Shown here: in pieces, positions 52,268-61,456 of the stretch
Layout of the letters: every line of letters starts with the position of its first letter
How positions within the stretch are numbered: the first letter of the stretch is position 1
DNA from: CAMFTQ01 sp051881615
GTDB taxonomy: Bacteria; Bacillota; Clostridia; Oscillospirales; Acutalibacteraceae
DNA length: 64,000 nucleotides
Assembly: GCA_051881615.1 (NCBI GenBank)
Contig: JBJEQF010000005.1
Span: 1 to 64,000 of the forward strand
Direction of reading: 5' to 3'
Made by a program: the position numbers and the translations under genes
The notes under the pieces: model-generated
The model's database searches: none
What the model saw: the letters and a program-made list of their open reading frames with translations, nothing else
What the model was told of the DNA's origin: nothing

Positions 52268-53377
52268 TTATCTCAGAATTATATCGCATATTCTGTCAAC
52301 ATCATCAACGGACAAATCGGGATAAAGCGGTAATGTCAACACACGCAGAGCAATATGCTGTGCAACAGGAGTTTTCTCAACGCCTGCGGTCGGGTAATTG
52401 CGGTAGCACTCAAAGCCGTTGGTCAGCGGATAGAAATACTTTCTTGCGATTATCCCCTCTTTTTCAAGCATTGCACAAATCTCATTGCGGGTGTATTTAT
52501 ATCCGTCAAACACAACAGGGAAGTAAGCATAATTAGACTCAACATTCTTCTGAGGCTCTGAAAGCCTTATTCCCTCAACGTTTGAAAGCCTTTTTCTGTA
52601 ATGCTCATCAACTTTTCTTCTTTTAGCTATTTCTTCCTCAAAATGACGAAGATTACATATGCCCATAGCCGCCTGAAATTCATTCATCTTGGCATTACCG
52701 CCTACATAGGCTACCTCCTCTGCATTGTGAATACCAAAGTTTTTCTGATCGTTGAGAAGCTGAACAAGGCTGTCGTTGCTGTAGCACACAGCACCGCCCT
52801 CTATCGTATTGAACACCTTTGTTGCGTGAAAGCTGAACATTGACGCATCTCCAAAGCAGGCTGAAGATACTCCCTTGTATTTTACTCCAAAGGCGTGAGC
52901 CGCGTCATAAATTACCCTTAGTCCGTATTTTTTTGCTATTTTTTCGATTTCTTCAACATTACAAATATTTCCATATACGTGAACAGGTACAATCGCAACC
53001 GTTTTGTCTGTGATAAGCTCCTCGATTTTTGTAACGTCAATAGTATAATCGTTTTTATTTATATCACAAAAAACTGGCACTAAGCCGTTTCTGACTATAG
53101 CGTGAGTTGTAGACGCAAATGTAAACGGTGTTGTGATTACCTCTGCACCCTTTGGAAAATTCATAGCAGAAATAATAAATTCCAGTGCTAAGTGTCCGTT
53201 AGTGTATAAAGTTACGTGGGGAACATTCAGATAGCTTTCAAGCTCAGACTGTAATTGCCTGTGCTTTATTCCCATATTCGTAAGCCGGTGAGTATCCCAC
53301 AGCTCTCTTATTTCATCTATGTATTCCTCAAATTCGGGCATTGAGGAACGGGTAACCATTATTATTCTGTTATCCAT
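52268..53377 (-). CDS. Sugar 4-aminotransferase (DegT/DnrJ/EryC1, VioA/WecE-like)
   Basis: PLP-dependent nucleotide-sugar aminotransferase of 369 aa. The likely internal aldimine Lys187 sits in SFHATKVFNT, and the cofactor Asp is in IYDAAHAFGV near residue 158. The FHATKxFNTIEGG pattern is typical of enzymes making dTDP-4-amino-4,6-dideoxyhexoses. This is the last gene of the minus-strand cluster. A GT56 transferase in the same cluster fits a 4-amino-4,6-dideoxy sugar. The dTDP-4-keto-6-deoxyglucose supply genes are not in the window. Confidence 0.88.
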   Translation of the reverse strand: MDNRIIMVTRSSMPEFEEYIDEIRELWDTHRLTNMGIKHRQLQSELESYLNVPHVTLYTNGHLALEFIISAMNFPKGAEVITTPFTFASTTHAIVRNGLVPVFCDINKNDYTIDVTKIEELITDKTVAIVPVHVYGNICNVEEIEKIAKKYGLRVIYDAAHAFGVKYKGVSSACFGDASMFSFHATKVFNTIEGGAVCYSNDSLVQLLNDQKNFGIHNAEEVAYVGGNAKMNEFQAAMGICNLRHFEEEIAKRRKVDEHYRKRLSNVEGIRLSEPQKNVESNYAYFPVVFDGYKYTRNEICAMLEKEGIIARKYFYPLTNGFECYRNYPTAGVEKTPVAQHIALRVLTLPLYPDLSVDDVDRICDIILR

Positions 53378-53394
53378 ATGTTTTCGACCTCTTA

Positions 53395-54855
53395 TTATAG
53401 TTTTTTGCTCATATAAAGCGATGTATCGGAAGCGTCACCTATATTTTGATAACCAAAGGCTCTGTAAAATCCGATTGCATTTGAATTATTCTTTCTTACC
53501 TCAAGCACAGAACATTTCATACCGCTCTCTTTAGCATCTTTTTCTGCCGTATGTATCAGCTGTTCTCCCACCTTTAATCCCCTATATTGAGGCGATACAG
53601 CGAACATAGTAATATATGCGGCCTTTTTTTCTTTATCATTCATATACGCGGCAAGAATACCCATACATTTTCCTTCATCATTAAATGCGGCATATAGTCT
53701 ACCGTTTTGGAAAAGCCTCTGCGCATAAGCCTCAACATCAATCTTTCGTTCGCTCAATGTCGGTGATAACAGCTTTTCAAATTCAAGTACTAATTCTTTC
53801 GTCTTATTTAAGTCGGATATCCGTTTGATTCCGATATTTGGTTTTAAATAAAGGCGAACCATACTGATATCCTTATGCGACATTATATTTACACGCTCTG
53901 TCAGCAGCTGCGTATCGACACTTTCTCCACTAAGCCATTTCACAATGGCTGACGGCAAATTCACTCCCGCCATATGGCTAAACGGATATCCTCCGCCAAA
54001 ACGGGCGTTCATCTCCAATACATAGCATTTTTCATCCTTTACAAAAACATCTGTATCAAGATTAGCTATATGATGCACTGCACCGCTTAATTTACGTCCG
54101 AGTTCTTTTAATTTAGGACAATCAACCGTTACTGCACAGTCCGTTTCTCCTGAACGCATCGCATATTTCATTTTCGGAATCGTAGTCACATAGTTGCCGT
54201 CAAGATCATTGATGATATCAAGTCCGTATTCCTGACCGCTTAGCTTTTCCTGAATCAGAATACTATTATCAATATCAGCAGATGATTCATACTTTAAATA
54301 CGTCTTTTCGATATTTCTTTTTGTTTTCTTGTAAAATACTTTCAATTCCTCTTCAGTTTCGGCCTCATATACTGCAATAGAACCCATTCCCCATCTCGGC
54401 TTTATCATCAACGGGAAAGAAACCTCACCCGAAGCTACGCTCTTTAAAGCCTTATCAACTGAAATAAAAGTCTTTGGTGTATCAAACCCGTTTGCCAAAA
54501 GGAACTGATATGTTTTCCACTTGTCATTACAGATCTCAACAGAAGAATAATCAGATACAACAACTGTCACACCAATATCCATAAACTCTTTCTTGTGCTT
54601 AGCTAAAACAGGAAGATCAATGTCAAATAAGGAAATAATTGCATTTATCTTATTTTCAACACAGTAGCTTTTTAAAAACGAAATATAGCTGTTGTCATAT
54701 ATAAGCGGTGTAACAACCGACTTATCTGCAACGTTAAAAGCAGGTGAAATTTCGGAGCTGTTTGCCACATGAACTTCGCCTTTTCCGTTTAACACCTCTT
54801 GAAAATACTTAACCAAATAGCTTCTTCTTCCAACCGACGTGAAAAGTATATTCAT
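53395..54855 (-). CDS. ATP-grasp ligase fused to GNAT acetyltransferase
   Basis: A 486-aa fusion. Residues 1-325 form a CarB/PylC-like ATP-grasp enzyme (ILFTSVGRRSYLVKYF start, FPLMIKPRWGMGS near residue 145, metal-binding VLEMNARFGGGYPF near 285). Residues about 340-486 form a GNAT domain (MFAVSPQYRGLKVGEQLI, then NSNAIGFYRAFGYQNIG). ATP-grasp enzymes form amide bonds with amino acids, and GNAT enzymes transfer acyl groups. Next to a sugar aminotransferase, both could act on the new amino group. ATG at 54855 follows GAGGAG. The exact substrate is unknown. Confidence 0.85.
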   Translation of the reverse strand: MNILFTSVGRRSYLVKYFQEVLNGKGEVHVANSSEISPAFNVADKSVVTPLIYDNSYISFLKSYCVENKINAIISLFDIDLPVLAKHKKEFMDIGVTVVVSDYSSVEICNDKWKTYQFLLANGFDTPKTFISVDKALKSVASGEVSFPLMIKPRWGMGSIAVYEAETEEELKVFYKKTKRNIEKTYLKYESSADIDNSILIQEKLSGQEYGLDIINDLDGNYVTTIPKMKYAMRSGETDCAVTVDCPKLKELGRKLSGAVHHIANLDTDVFVKDEKCYVLEMNARFGGGYPFSHMAGVNLPSAIVKWLSGESVDTQLLTERVNIMSHKDISMVRLYLKPNIGIKRISDLNKTKELVLEFEKLLSPTLSERKIDVEAYAQRLFQNGRLYAAFNDEGKCMGILAAYMNDKEKKAAYITMFAVSPQYRGLKVGEQLIHTAEKDAKESGMKCSVLEVRKNNSNAIGFYRAFGYQNIGDASDTSLYMSKKL

Positions 54856-54879
54856 AATCTTACTCCTCAAAATACTTCA

Positions 54880-55830
54880 TCACAAACATTCAGAAAGGAT
54901 GTTTATATTATCAAAAAACAGCGGTGTGCCTCCCGTATGAATAAAAAGCACATTTCCTGTTATTTTTTTATTTTGAATAATCTCACACATTCCGTAAAAT
55001 GCTTTTCCTGTATATGTAGGGTCCAGCGCAATTCCTTCTTTCAGAAAAACCTCTTTTATTGTTTTTTTGATAGCTTCATCAAATTTTCCGTATCCTCCGC
55101 AAAGGAAGTCATCATACACTTCAATATCATCTACCGTTCCCCTATAACCGGTTGAGATAAAATATTCTGAAATATATTTTTTAAGGACATTCTGCTCTTG
55201 TTCTTTTTTCCTCGAAACTGAAATACCTATAATTTTCTCTTTTCCGTTATTTTGCAGCTTACCGGCTAACAACCCTGCCTGTGTCATTCCTGTTCCGGTG
55301 GCAAGAAAAATGTAATCAAACTTAATTCCAAGCTCCTCGCTTTGCTTACTGATTTCTTCATAAGCTTTCGCATAAGCACGAACCGGAACCGCCTCATTGC
55401 CGTTACCAAACTTATCTCCGTACATATAATACGGGGATAAGCCCTTGTCCTTGCACTCATTTATCGTCTTTTCTACAGTCTTTGCGACGCTTTGCTTGTC
55501 ACAGTAATGAAATGTTACACCACAGCTATTCACAATCTTACTATTAGCTGTTACAACACGAGATCCGTCATCCTCTGAAGGTGAGATTATGTGGCATGTA
55601 CCGCCGCGAACTGAATTCATATTTGCCAAAACACGACAAAGATTTGATCTGGCATTACCGTATCCAATCATACAGTCCATACCCTTTACATCCATATCCT
55701 TAAAGTATTCTTTCGCAATGCGAACCTTATTGCCTCCAAAAGAAAAAGGGAGAAGATCTTCTCGTTTAATATATATTGATGTACCGGGAATAAATAATGA
55801 GAGTTTATGTATAGGTGTGTAATATTTCAT
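54880..55830 (-). CDS. PLP enzyme of the D-cysteine desulfhydrase/ACC deaminase family
   Basis: Fold type II PLP enzyme, 316 aa. The N-terminal YIKREDLLPFSFGGNKVR holds the PLP Lys in GGNK near residue 34, and GYGNARSN (near 56-63) and ATGTGMTQAGLL (near 178) bind substrate and phosphate. Family members deaminate D-cysteine or ACC or racemise/eliminate polar amino acids. In this cluster it may supply or convert an amino acid used by the ATP-grasp gene 24 bases downstream. The role is inference. Confidence 0.82.
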   Translation of the reverse strand: MKYYTPIHKLSLFIPGTSIYIKREDLLPFSFGGNKVRIAKEYFKDMDVKGMDCMIGYGNARSNLCRVLANMNSVRGGTCHIISPSEDDGSRVVTANSKIVNSCGVTFHYCDKQSVAKTVEKTINECKDKGLSPYYMYGDKFGNGNEAVPVRAYAKAYEEISKQSEELGIKFDYIFLATGTGMTQAGLLAGKLQNNGKEKIIGISVSRKKEQEQNVLKKYISEYFISTGYRGTVDDIEVYDDFLCGGYGKFDEAIKKTIKEVFLKEGIALDPTYTGKAFYGMCEIIQNKKITGNVLFIHTGGTPLFFDNINILSECL

Positions 55831-55863
55831 ATAATCTCCTCAAAAACATTTTATAACGTCAGG

Positions 55864-57315
55864 CTACGATTTCCTTAAGTACTGCTTAACTATCCTCAAA
55901 ATATATTCAAACGATTCAAGACGGAATAATTTTGACAATGCAATATAGATAACTGCACCTGCTGACACCTGAATAACCAGCAAAGGTAAAAGCGGAAGAG
56001 GCAAAAAGCCTATAAAATATACTGTTATTCCCATAAATACCGACAACAGCATTCCGGGCATAATGTCCTTTAACTGCTCGGTATAGCTGTAATTGAGCAG
56101 TTTTTTGTTAGGCGACGTGTTTATTATCTGGCTTAATACACTGCTTACAAGCAAGCTGTATGCCATAGCCATAACACCGAACCACATTGTAGAAGCAAGC
56201 AAAACAATTCCGACAATTTTTTTAATAATTTCAAGCCTTAAAAACAGGTCACTGCGTCCCATAGCTTTTATTGCATTCAGGTTAGCTGTATGTATCGGAT
56301 AAAACATATAGGTGATACAGAATATCCGCAGAAAGGGTACGCAGGGAAGCCATTTTTCAGTCAGCAGCAATTCCACCAAAGGCTCTGCACAGGCGGCAAG
56401 TCCCATCATAAGGGGCATAATTACGTATGTACTTGTCATAATTGACCTGCGAACCATTCTTTTCAGATTATCCTTATCATCCTGAGCATTTGACATAACA
56501 GGCAAAAGCACACTGTCGATTGACGCGTTTATATTAGTAATAACGAGGTTCGGCAGCTGCTTGCCGCGATTATAAAAAGCCAAGTCAGACGACGAATACA
56601 TTTTGCCGATTATCAACTGTCTTATGTCCTGATAAACGGTTTCTAACAAACGGGAGCAGAGTATTTTCCATCCGAAAGAGAATAATCCCTTTAGTCTTGC
56701 AAAGGAAAATACTTTTTTCGGCCTCCATTTTACGGTAAACCAGAGAATGAGCGTATCTATAACAGAATTTATCAGTCCCTGAGCCACCAACGCCCACACA
56801 CCCATACCGAACACAGCAAGGGCAATGCCCGCTGCGGCAGATATTACAGTTCCCCCCAGCGTAGCAAAGAAGAATTTTTTAAAAATCATCTTTCGTGACA
56901 CATATGCCTGCTGAACATTTTTTAAGCCGGAAATAATCAGGGTTAATCCAAGCACACGTATGACAGGCGTAAGCTGACTTTTTGAATAAAACTGTGCAAT
57001 AAGCGGCGCACAAAAGAATAATGCGGCGTACAACAGCACACAAAAAAACATATTAAAATAAAATACAGTCGAAAAATCTGTATCGTCGGCGTCTTTTTTC
57101 TGAATCAGAGATGTGCCCAGACCGCTGTCGATAAAAACCTGAAGAATAGAAGTAAATACTGTAACCAATGCAATAAGTCCGTAATCCTCAGGTACAAGAA
57201 TTCTGGCAAGCACTACAGATACTATAAAGCTTACTCCCTGCGCTGCGCATCGCTCTGCAAATCGCCAGATAAAATTTGAAAACACAGATTTGCTCTTGCT
57301 TGAGTCTGACTTCAT
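55864..57315 (-). CDS. Wzx-type polysaccharide flippase
   Basis: MOP-superfamily membrane protein of about 483 aa with some 12-14 TM helices. The N-terminal FIVSVVLARILVPEDYGLIAL region (quoted in part), GLGTSLIQKKDADDTDFSTVF, and YFNMFF are characteristic of the polysaccharide transporter/WzxC type. It flips undecaprenyl-linked repeat units across the membrane. ATG at 57315 overlaps the stop of the GT56 gene (TGATG), with GGAG upstream. Confidence 0.92.
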   Translation of the reverse strand: MKSDSSKSKSVFSNFIWRFAERCAAQGVSFIVSVVLARILVPEDYGLIALVTVFTSILQVFIDSGLGTSLIQKKDADDTDFSTVFYFNMFFCVLLYAALFFCAPLIAQFYSKSQLTPVIRVLGLTLIISGLKNVQQAYVSRKMIFKKFFFATLGGTVISAAAGIALAVFGMGVWALVAQGLINSVIDTLILWFTVKWRPKKVFSFARLKGLFSFGWKILCSRLLETVYQDIRQLIIGKMYSSSDLAFYNRGKQLPNLVITNINASIDSVLLPVMSNAQDDKDNLKRMVRRSIMTSTYVIMPLMMGLAACAEPLVELLLTEKWLPCVPFLRIFCITYMFYPIHTANLNAIKAMGRSDLFLRLEIIKKIVGIVLLASTMWFGVMAMAYSLLVSSVLSQIINTSPNKKLLNYSYTEQLKDIMPGMLLSVFMGITVYFIGFLPLPLLPLLVIQVSAGAVIYIALSKLFRLESFEYILRIVKQYLRKS

Positions 57316-58418
57316 CAATTATTTACTCCTTTTGTGCAGTGCTGATTTGATTTATCGAAAAATAATACTTTATCCCAGATTTCTTTCATTCTGTCCATTG
57401 AAGATACCTTTTCATATACGGCGGCATTACTGCGCTGTGTATCCTCATCATATGCAATTACATCTGTCCAAGGAATTTCACCGACAGCCTTAATATCGTT
57501 TATTTTATAGCCGTTGTCTGTATATCTTTGCCACATTGATGTATCTGTGCGAATATACACCTTTGCACCTAAGCCCAACAGCAGAGAGATATTCCCCATA
57601 GCCTGCTGTCTGTTGTTATTAAAAAATCCAACGGAACACTCGTTGAGCAGCTCCCAGTACTTCTCTAACGGCATCAGCTCTGTAAGCGGAATAAATTTTT
57701 CACCGAATATTTTATTGCCCTGTTCAATTACTTTCTGTCTGTATTTCGGGTCGCCATACGACAAGGGACAATATACTATTATATTCTCATCCTTATACTT
57801 TGACAGCCGGTTGAAAATCTGATGATGCTGATTAGTTTCAGAGGAGCTGTTGCCGACAATAATCCTGCACGGATTTTTGCTTTTTTCAAAGCTTCTTAAT
57901 TCAAACAGCTTATCAAAGTTTGTTGTGGACATATAAGCTCCTAAAAACCATTTTCCCTTTATACCCGGAATAAGCTCGTACAAAACGTCCTTATCCTTAT
58001 CTGTCAATGTACCGACTGCCTTTACGTTTCGTATCTGCCATTTTTGTATCAGCGTATATATTTTGTTTTTTATGCCGACAGGCTTATTTCGATAGCAATA
58101 AATATCAAATCCCCAGAATGTCATATACGATTTTTTCATCAGCGACGGCTTTCGCAATAAAAATTTTGTTACCGAATGGTTGTTTGAGTGTATGATAATT
58201 TTTTCTGCCGAATTAAGCCTTTTTATTACATCGGGCATTTTATGAACAAGTCTTAGTTCGTCCAAGTAAAGTATGTTCGGGTATTCTTTAATCTTAAACG
58301 CCGCATTCGGCATTTTTCCGTAAACTAAAAACTGATGATTTTCACAGCCGTATTCTTTATTTATAAAATCAATAAAAGCCGCAGTATACAGCTTATATTG
58401 AAAAATATGTATAATCAT
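57315..58418 (-). CDS. GT56-family glycosyltransferase (WecF-like)
   Basis: A 367-aa protein with family 56 features: FWGFDIYCYR near residue 100, VGNSSSETNQHHQIF near 190, YCPLSYGDPKYRQKV near 215 and NNRQQAMGNISLLLGLG near 270. WecF in enterobacteria transfers 4-acetamido-4,6-dideoxygalactose from its dTDP form to a lipid-linked disaccharide. Together with the aminotransferase in this cluster, it suggests that a 4-amino-4,6-dideoxyhexose enters the repeat unit. ATG at 58418 follows AAGGAAG. Confidence 0.85.
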   Translation of the reverse strand: MIIHIFQYKLYTAAFIDFINKEYGCENHQFLVYGKMPNAAFKIKEYPNILYLDELRLVHKMPDVIKRLNSAEKIIIHSNNHSVTKFLLRKPSLMKKSYMTFWGFDIYCYRNKPVGIKNKIYTLIQKWQIRNVKAVGTLTDKDKDVLYELIPGIKGKWFLGAYMSTTNFDKLFELRSFEKSKNPCRIIVGNSSSETNQHHQIFNRLSKYKDENIIVYCPLSYGDPKYRQKVIEQGNKIFGEKFIPLTELMPLEKYWELLNECSVGFFNNNRQQAMGNISLLLGLGAKVYIRTDTSMWQRYTDNGYKINDIKAVGEIPWTDVIAYDEDTQRSNAAVYEKVSSMDRMKEIWDKVLFFDKSNQHCTKGVNN

Positions 58419-58456
58419 AAAATCTCTTCCTTTTACACAGGTACATTATCACAGCT

Positions 58457-59305
58457 TCATTCCCAGATAATGTATTCTAAACTGCATTTTTTGCCGAATA
58501 ATCTATGAACGTTCTCTACCCTTTTTAAAAGCTTTGCCGCCTGTTTGAATGTTCCGTTTCCTCTGTTTTGAAGCCAGTTAGCCGACTTATCGGAAAATTG
58601 CACGCCTGTTTTCTTGTTTTTACTTGCAAGCCTTTTTGTCCACTCCATAATTCTTGGATCTGCCTGACAAAATGTTGTTCCGGCGTTCGGGTATCTTGCG
58701 TCCTGAAATCTTTTGCAAACCTCTATACGCTCCTGCTGAAGCCTTTTACCCTGCTCAGGATCAATTCTGTCAAAGGCAAAAACTGCTCTGATAATCACGC
58801 AATTCTTATTTTTGAATACAGACGTGCGGTATCCAAAACCGCATTGTTCCTTTGTGTATGTATGAACCTGTCCGTTTTCAAGCACATCGACAGAAATCAG
58901 ATAGTCGCTTATCTGTTTATTTGCGCCTCTGCCCCTGCCTGCATTCATAAGCACAGCTCCGCCGACAAGACCGGGAACAGAAAAAAGATACTCTATACCG
59001 CCAAGACCGTTTGCATTTGTTTCGGATATCAGTCTTTGCAGTCTGACTCCGGCACCGACCGTTACCCTGTTATCACTGATTTCAAGCGTATCCTTCAAAA
59101 AATCTCGCAAGCAGATAACGCAGTCAAATACGGCTTTGTCATTGATAAGAAGGTTTGAGCCGCCGCCGAGCAGTTTTGCGTCAGGGTATTCATTCAAAAT
59201 CTGCAAAAGCTCCCCGACAGCTTCAGGAAAATAAAGCTTTTTGCATCTGCCCCCGATTTTCATTGTAGTATATTTATCAAGAGTAATATCATTCAAAACC
59301 TTCAT
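58457..59305 (-). CDS. MurB-like FAD enzyme within the polysaccharide cluster
   Basis: A 282-aa protein with the UDP-N-acetylenolpyruvoylglucosamine reductase fold. The FAD-binding LLGGGSNLLINDK lies near residue 42 and PGLVGGAVLMNAGRG near 108. GFGYRTSVFK (substrate Arg) lies near 160 and the C-terminal Glu in LEYIIWE. The usual catalytic Ser position (GSxF) reads AGTTF, a Thr. It may be a second MurB or act on a cluster-specific enolpyruvyl or other sugar nucleotide. ATG at 59305 has only a weak ribosome site. Confidence 0.82.
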   Translation of the reverse strand: MKVLNDITLDKYTTMKIGGRCKKLYFPEAVGELLQILNEYPDAKLLGGGSNLLINDKAVFDCVICLRDFLKDTLEISDNRVTVGAGVRLQRLISETNANGLGGIEYLFSVPGLVGGAVLMNAGRGRGANKQISDYLISVDVLENGQVHTYTKEQCGFGYRTSVFKNKNCVIIRAVFAFDRIDPEQGKRLQQERIEVCKRFQDARYPNAGTTFCQADPRIMEWTKRLASKNKKTGVQFSDKSANWLQNRGNGTFKQAAKLLKRVENVHRLFGKKCSLEYIIWE

Positions 59306-59314
59306 ATTTGATTA

Positions 59315-60415
59315 TTACTGCTCCCCTTTCAGCATCGCTTCAAGTTTATTATAGGAAAGCTCAGTCTGCTTTAAAATTCTTTTATTAACCTCAGCATAAT
59401 CAATGGGCTGTTCTATGTTTACCCTTGATAATTCTCTGTTTTCAAGACCTGTCGTCTTCATAAGTGAGCTTACCCTGCTGTTTGAATTAACCTTACTGTT
59501 TACATAATCAAAGATAAACTGTTTATTAAAAATAATAGAAAAAGCCATACCGTGAAATGAATTTGTCAGGATATAGTCTGCCTTATGTATCAATCCGAGA
59601 AATGTATTGACGCTTACGCTTTCAAGATTTATCACACCCGTAAGAGCCTGCCGACCGTCTTGTATGTTAATAATCCTTTTACCGGTTAATTGTGAAAGCC
59701 GTTTTGCATAAGCCAAAAGCTCCTGATAACGATTGACGCAATAAATCAAAATATAATTGTCATATTCCGAAGCACTTTCGATTTTCTCCCACTCGTCCGC
59801 TGACAACAAAAATGTCGGATCTGCTGTCTGTGCGGCTAATCCCTTTTTGCCGGTAAACTCTTCAAACAAATCAATTCCCTTGTTTTCTCTTATATTGACA
59901 TATTTGAATTCGGTGAGAAGCTTACGGTAAGTTTCATAATACTTCTGCGGTATCATCGACATATTTTCTTGACCAAAGCTTGCCGCATAAGAACCTTTTT
60001 TGTTGTTGTCATCTACAAAGCCTAACAGATATGCTGTATCTCCCTGATGTAATTCAAGCGACCACACTTGATCGCTTCCCGTTATAAACAAGTCATAATG
60101 ATTATTCGCTTGCGCTATAGTCCTTTTAGTATATCGTTTGCTGAGCTTAACATTTTTCTTAAGAAAATCCCTGAATACCTTGATTTTCTTTGTATATTGT
60201 TTACGGTAGAGAATATGCTTTATTATTTCTTTAAGACTGCGCTGAGCAAATAACGAATAATGATATACACGCCGTACTCTTTCTTCATCATAATTCAGCA
60301 CCTCACTGTCATAACCGAGCTTGTGAATAGCCTGTTGAAGAGCATATGCTTGTAAAACGGCTCCGTAATTTGGTACGGTATGATGTGTAATAGTGCAAAT
60401 CCTTTTATTTTTCAC
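59315..60415 (-). CDS. Polysaccharide pyruvyl transferase family protein
   Basis: A 366-aa CsaB/WcaK-like protein. NYGAVLQAYALQQAI is near the N-terminus, FITGSDQVWS near residue 110, GSYAASFG near 140, and NSFHGMAFSIIF near 288. These motifs define the PS_pyruv_trans domain. It would add a pyruvate ketal from PEP to a sugar, giving negative charge. The start is GTG at 60415, 7 bases after GGAGG. It precedes the MurB-like gene by 9 bases. Confidence 0.9.
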   Translation of the reverse strand: MKNKRICTITHHTVPNYGAVLQAYALQQAIHKLGYDSEVLNYDEERVRRVYHYSLFAQRSLKEIIKHILYRKQYTKKIKVFRDFLKKNVKLSKRYTKRTIAQANNHYDLFITGSDQVWSLELHQGDTAYLLGFVDDNNKKGSYAASFGQENMSMIPQKYYETYRKLLTEFKYVNIRENKGIDLFEEFTGKKGLAAQTADPTFLLSADEWEKIESASEYDNYILIYCVNRYQELLAYAKRLSQLTGKRIINIQDGRQALTGVINLESVSVNTFLGLIHKADYILTNSFHGMAFSIIFNKQFIFDYVNSKVNSNSRVSSLMKTTGLENRELSRVNIEQPIDYAEVNKRILKQTELSYNKLEAMLKGEQ

Positions 60416-60427
60416 TTTTACGCCTCC

Positions 60428-61456
60428 CTATTTCAACGCACCAAGCGTAAAAAGCATTTCTCGCTGTGAATCGCTGACGCGGCTTATCAAGGTATTTACC
60501 TGTTTTCTGTAACGCTCTCTTTCTTTGCGTTTCTTTATTGCATACAAGATTTTATTATTACGGCAGGCACGATAAAGCTTTTCTGTTTTAACCATTATCT
60601 TTTCCTTTTCAGATAACGGTCTGACTGACAACAAGTCCTTAACCGCTTCTTTCAAATCTTCTGAAGAGGATACCAACGCCATTCTGAACAGAACGGTATA
60701 TGTGTGATTTAAATAGTTATTGCGGTCCTTTTCACTCAGATATCCAAAAATTGTATCACGAAAAGTTGCAATAAAATGTTCTTCTATTTTTCTGAACTTT
60801 TTATAGTCTATATTAACCTTTGCTCTGCTTTCTATTATTTTGACAACAAGACCATCCTGAATATAAGCACTTTTAAAGCTTTTATAGAAGCGTACCATAA
60901 ATTCAACATCCTGTCTTCTCAAAAAAGATTCATCAAACCCACCCAGAGCTTCAATGGATTTTTTAGTCAAAAACAGGTTGCTCCCCGTACCCAGCGGATT
61001 ACCGAAAAACATATCTCTTAACGGATCCTTATGGCTTGACTGCTCTATGATATCAACTATTTCACTGCCGTCTGTGACTATAACATTTGTCAAAACAGAG
61101 TCATACTGCGGATTATCTTCCAGTTCTCTGACGCACCGCTCTATCCTTTCGGGATAGAATACATCATCGTCATCTAAAAAAGCAATATAAATTCCTTTGG
61201 CGTTTTTTATACCTGTGTTGCGCGCCGCCGAACCGTTTTTATTTTTTATATGCTTTATATAGCGGATTTTATCAGAGATATATTTCTGAACAACCTCCTG
61301 CGTTCTTTTTCGTTCTTCTGTTTCAGGATTATTATCATCAACTATAATCAACTCCCAATTTGAGTAGGTCTGCTTACAAACAGACTCTACAGCCCTTGAG
61401 ATAACCTTGCTTCCTGCATATGTTGTAATAATTACGCTAACCAGCGGACTTTTCAT
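60428..61456 (-). CDS. Family 2 glycosyltransferase
   Basis: A 342-aa GT-A-type inverting transferase. VSVIITTYAGSKVISRAVESV is at the N-terminus (typical start), with VDDNNPE near residue 40 and the DXD-type FLDDDDVFYPERI near 94. A C-terminal basic helical region may contact the membrane. Acceptor and donor cannot be read. ATG at 61456 overlaps the upstream gene by 4 bases. Confidence 0.92.
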   Translation of the reverse strand: MKSPLVSVIITTYAGSKVISRAVESVCKQTYSNWELIIVDDNNPETEERKRTQEVVQKYISDKIRYIKHIKNKNGSAARNTGIKNAKGIYIAFLDDDDVFYPERIERCVRELEDNPQYDSVLTNVIVTDGSEIVDIIEQSSHKDPLRDMFFGNPLGTGSNLFLTKKSIEALGGFDESFLRRQDVEFMVRFYKSFKSAYIQDGLVVKIIESRAKVNIDYKKFRKIEEHFIATFRDTIFGYLSEKDRNNYLNHTYTVLFRMALVSSSEDLKEAVKDLLSVRPLSEKEKIMVKTEKLYRACRNNKILYAIKKRKERERYRKQVNTLISRVSDSQREMLFTLGALK

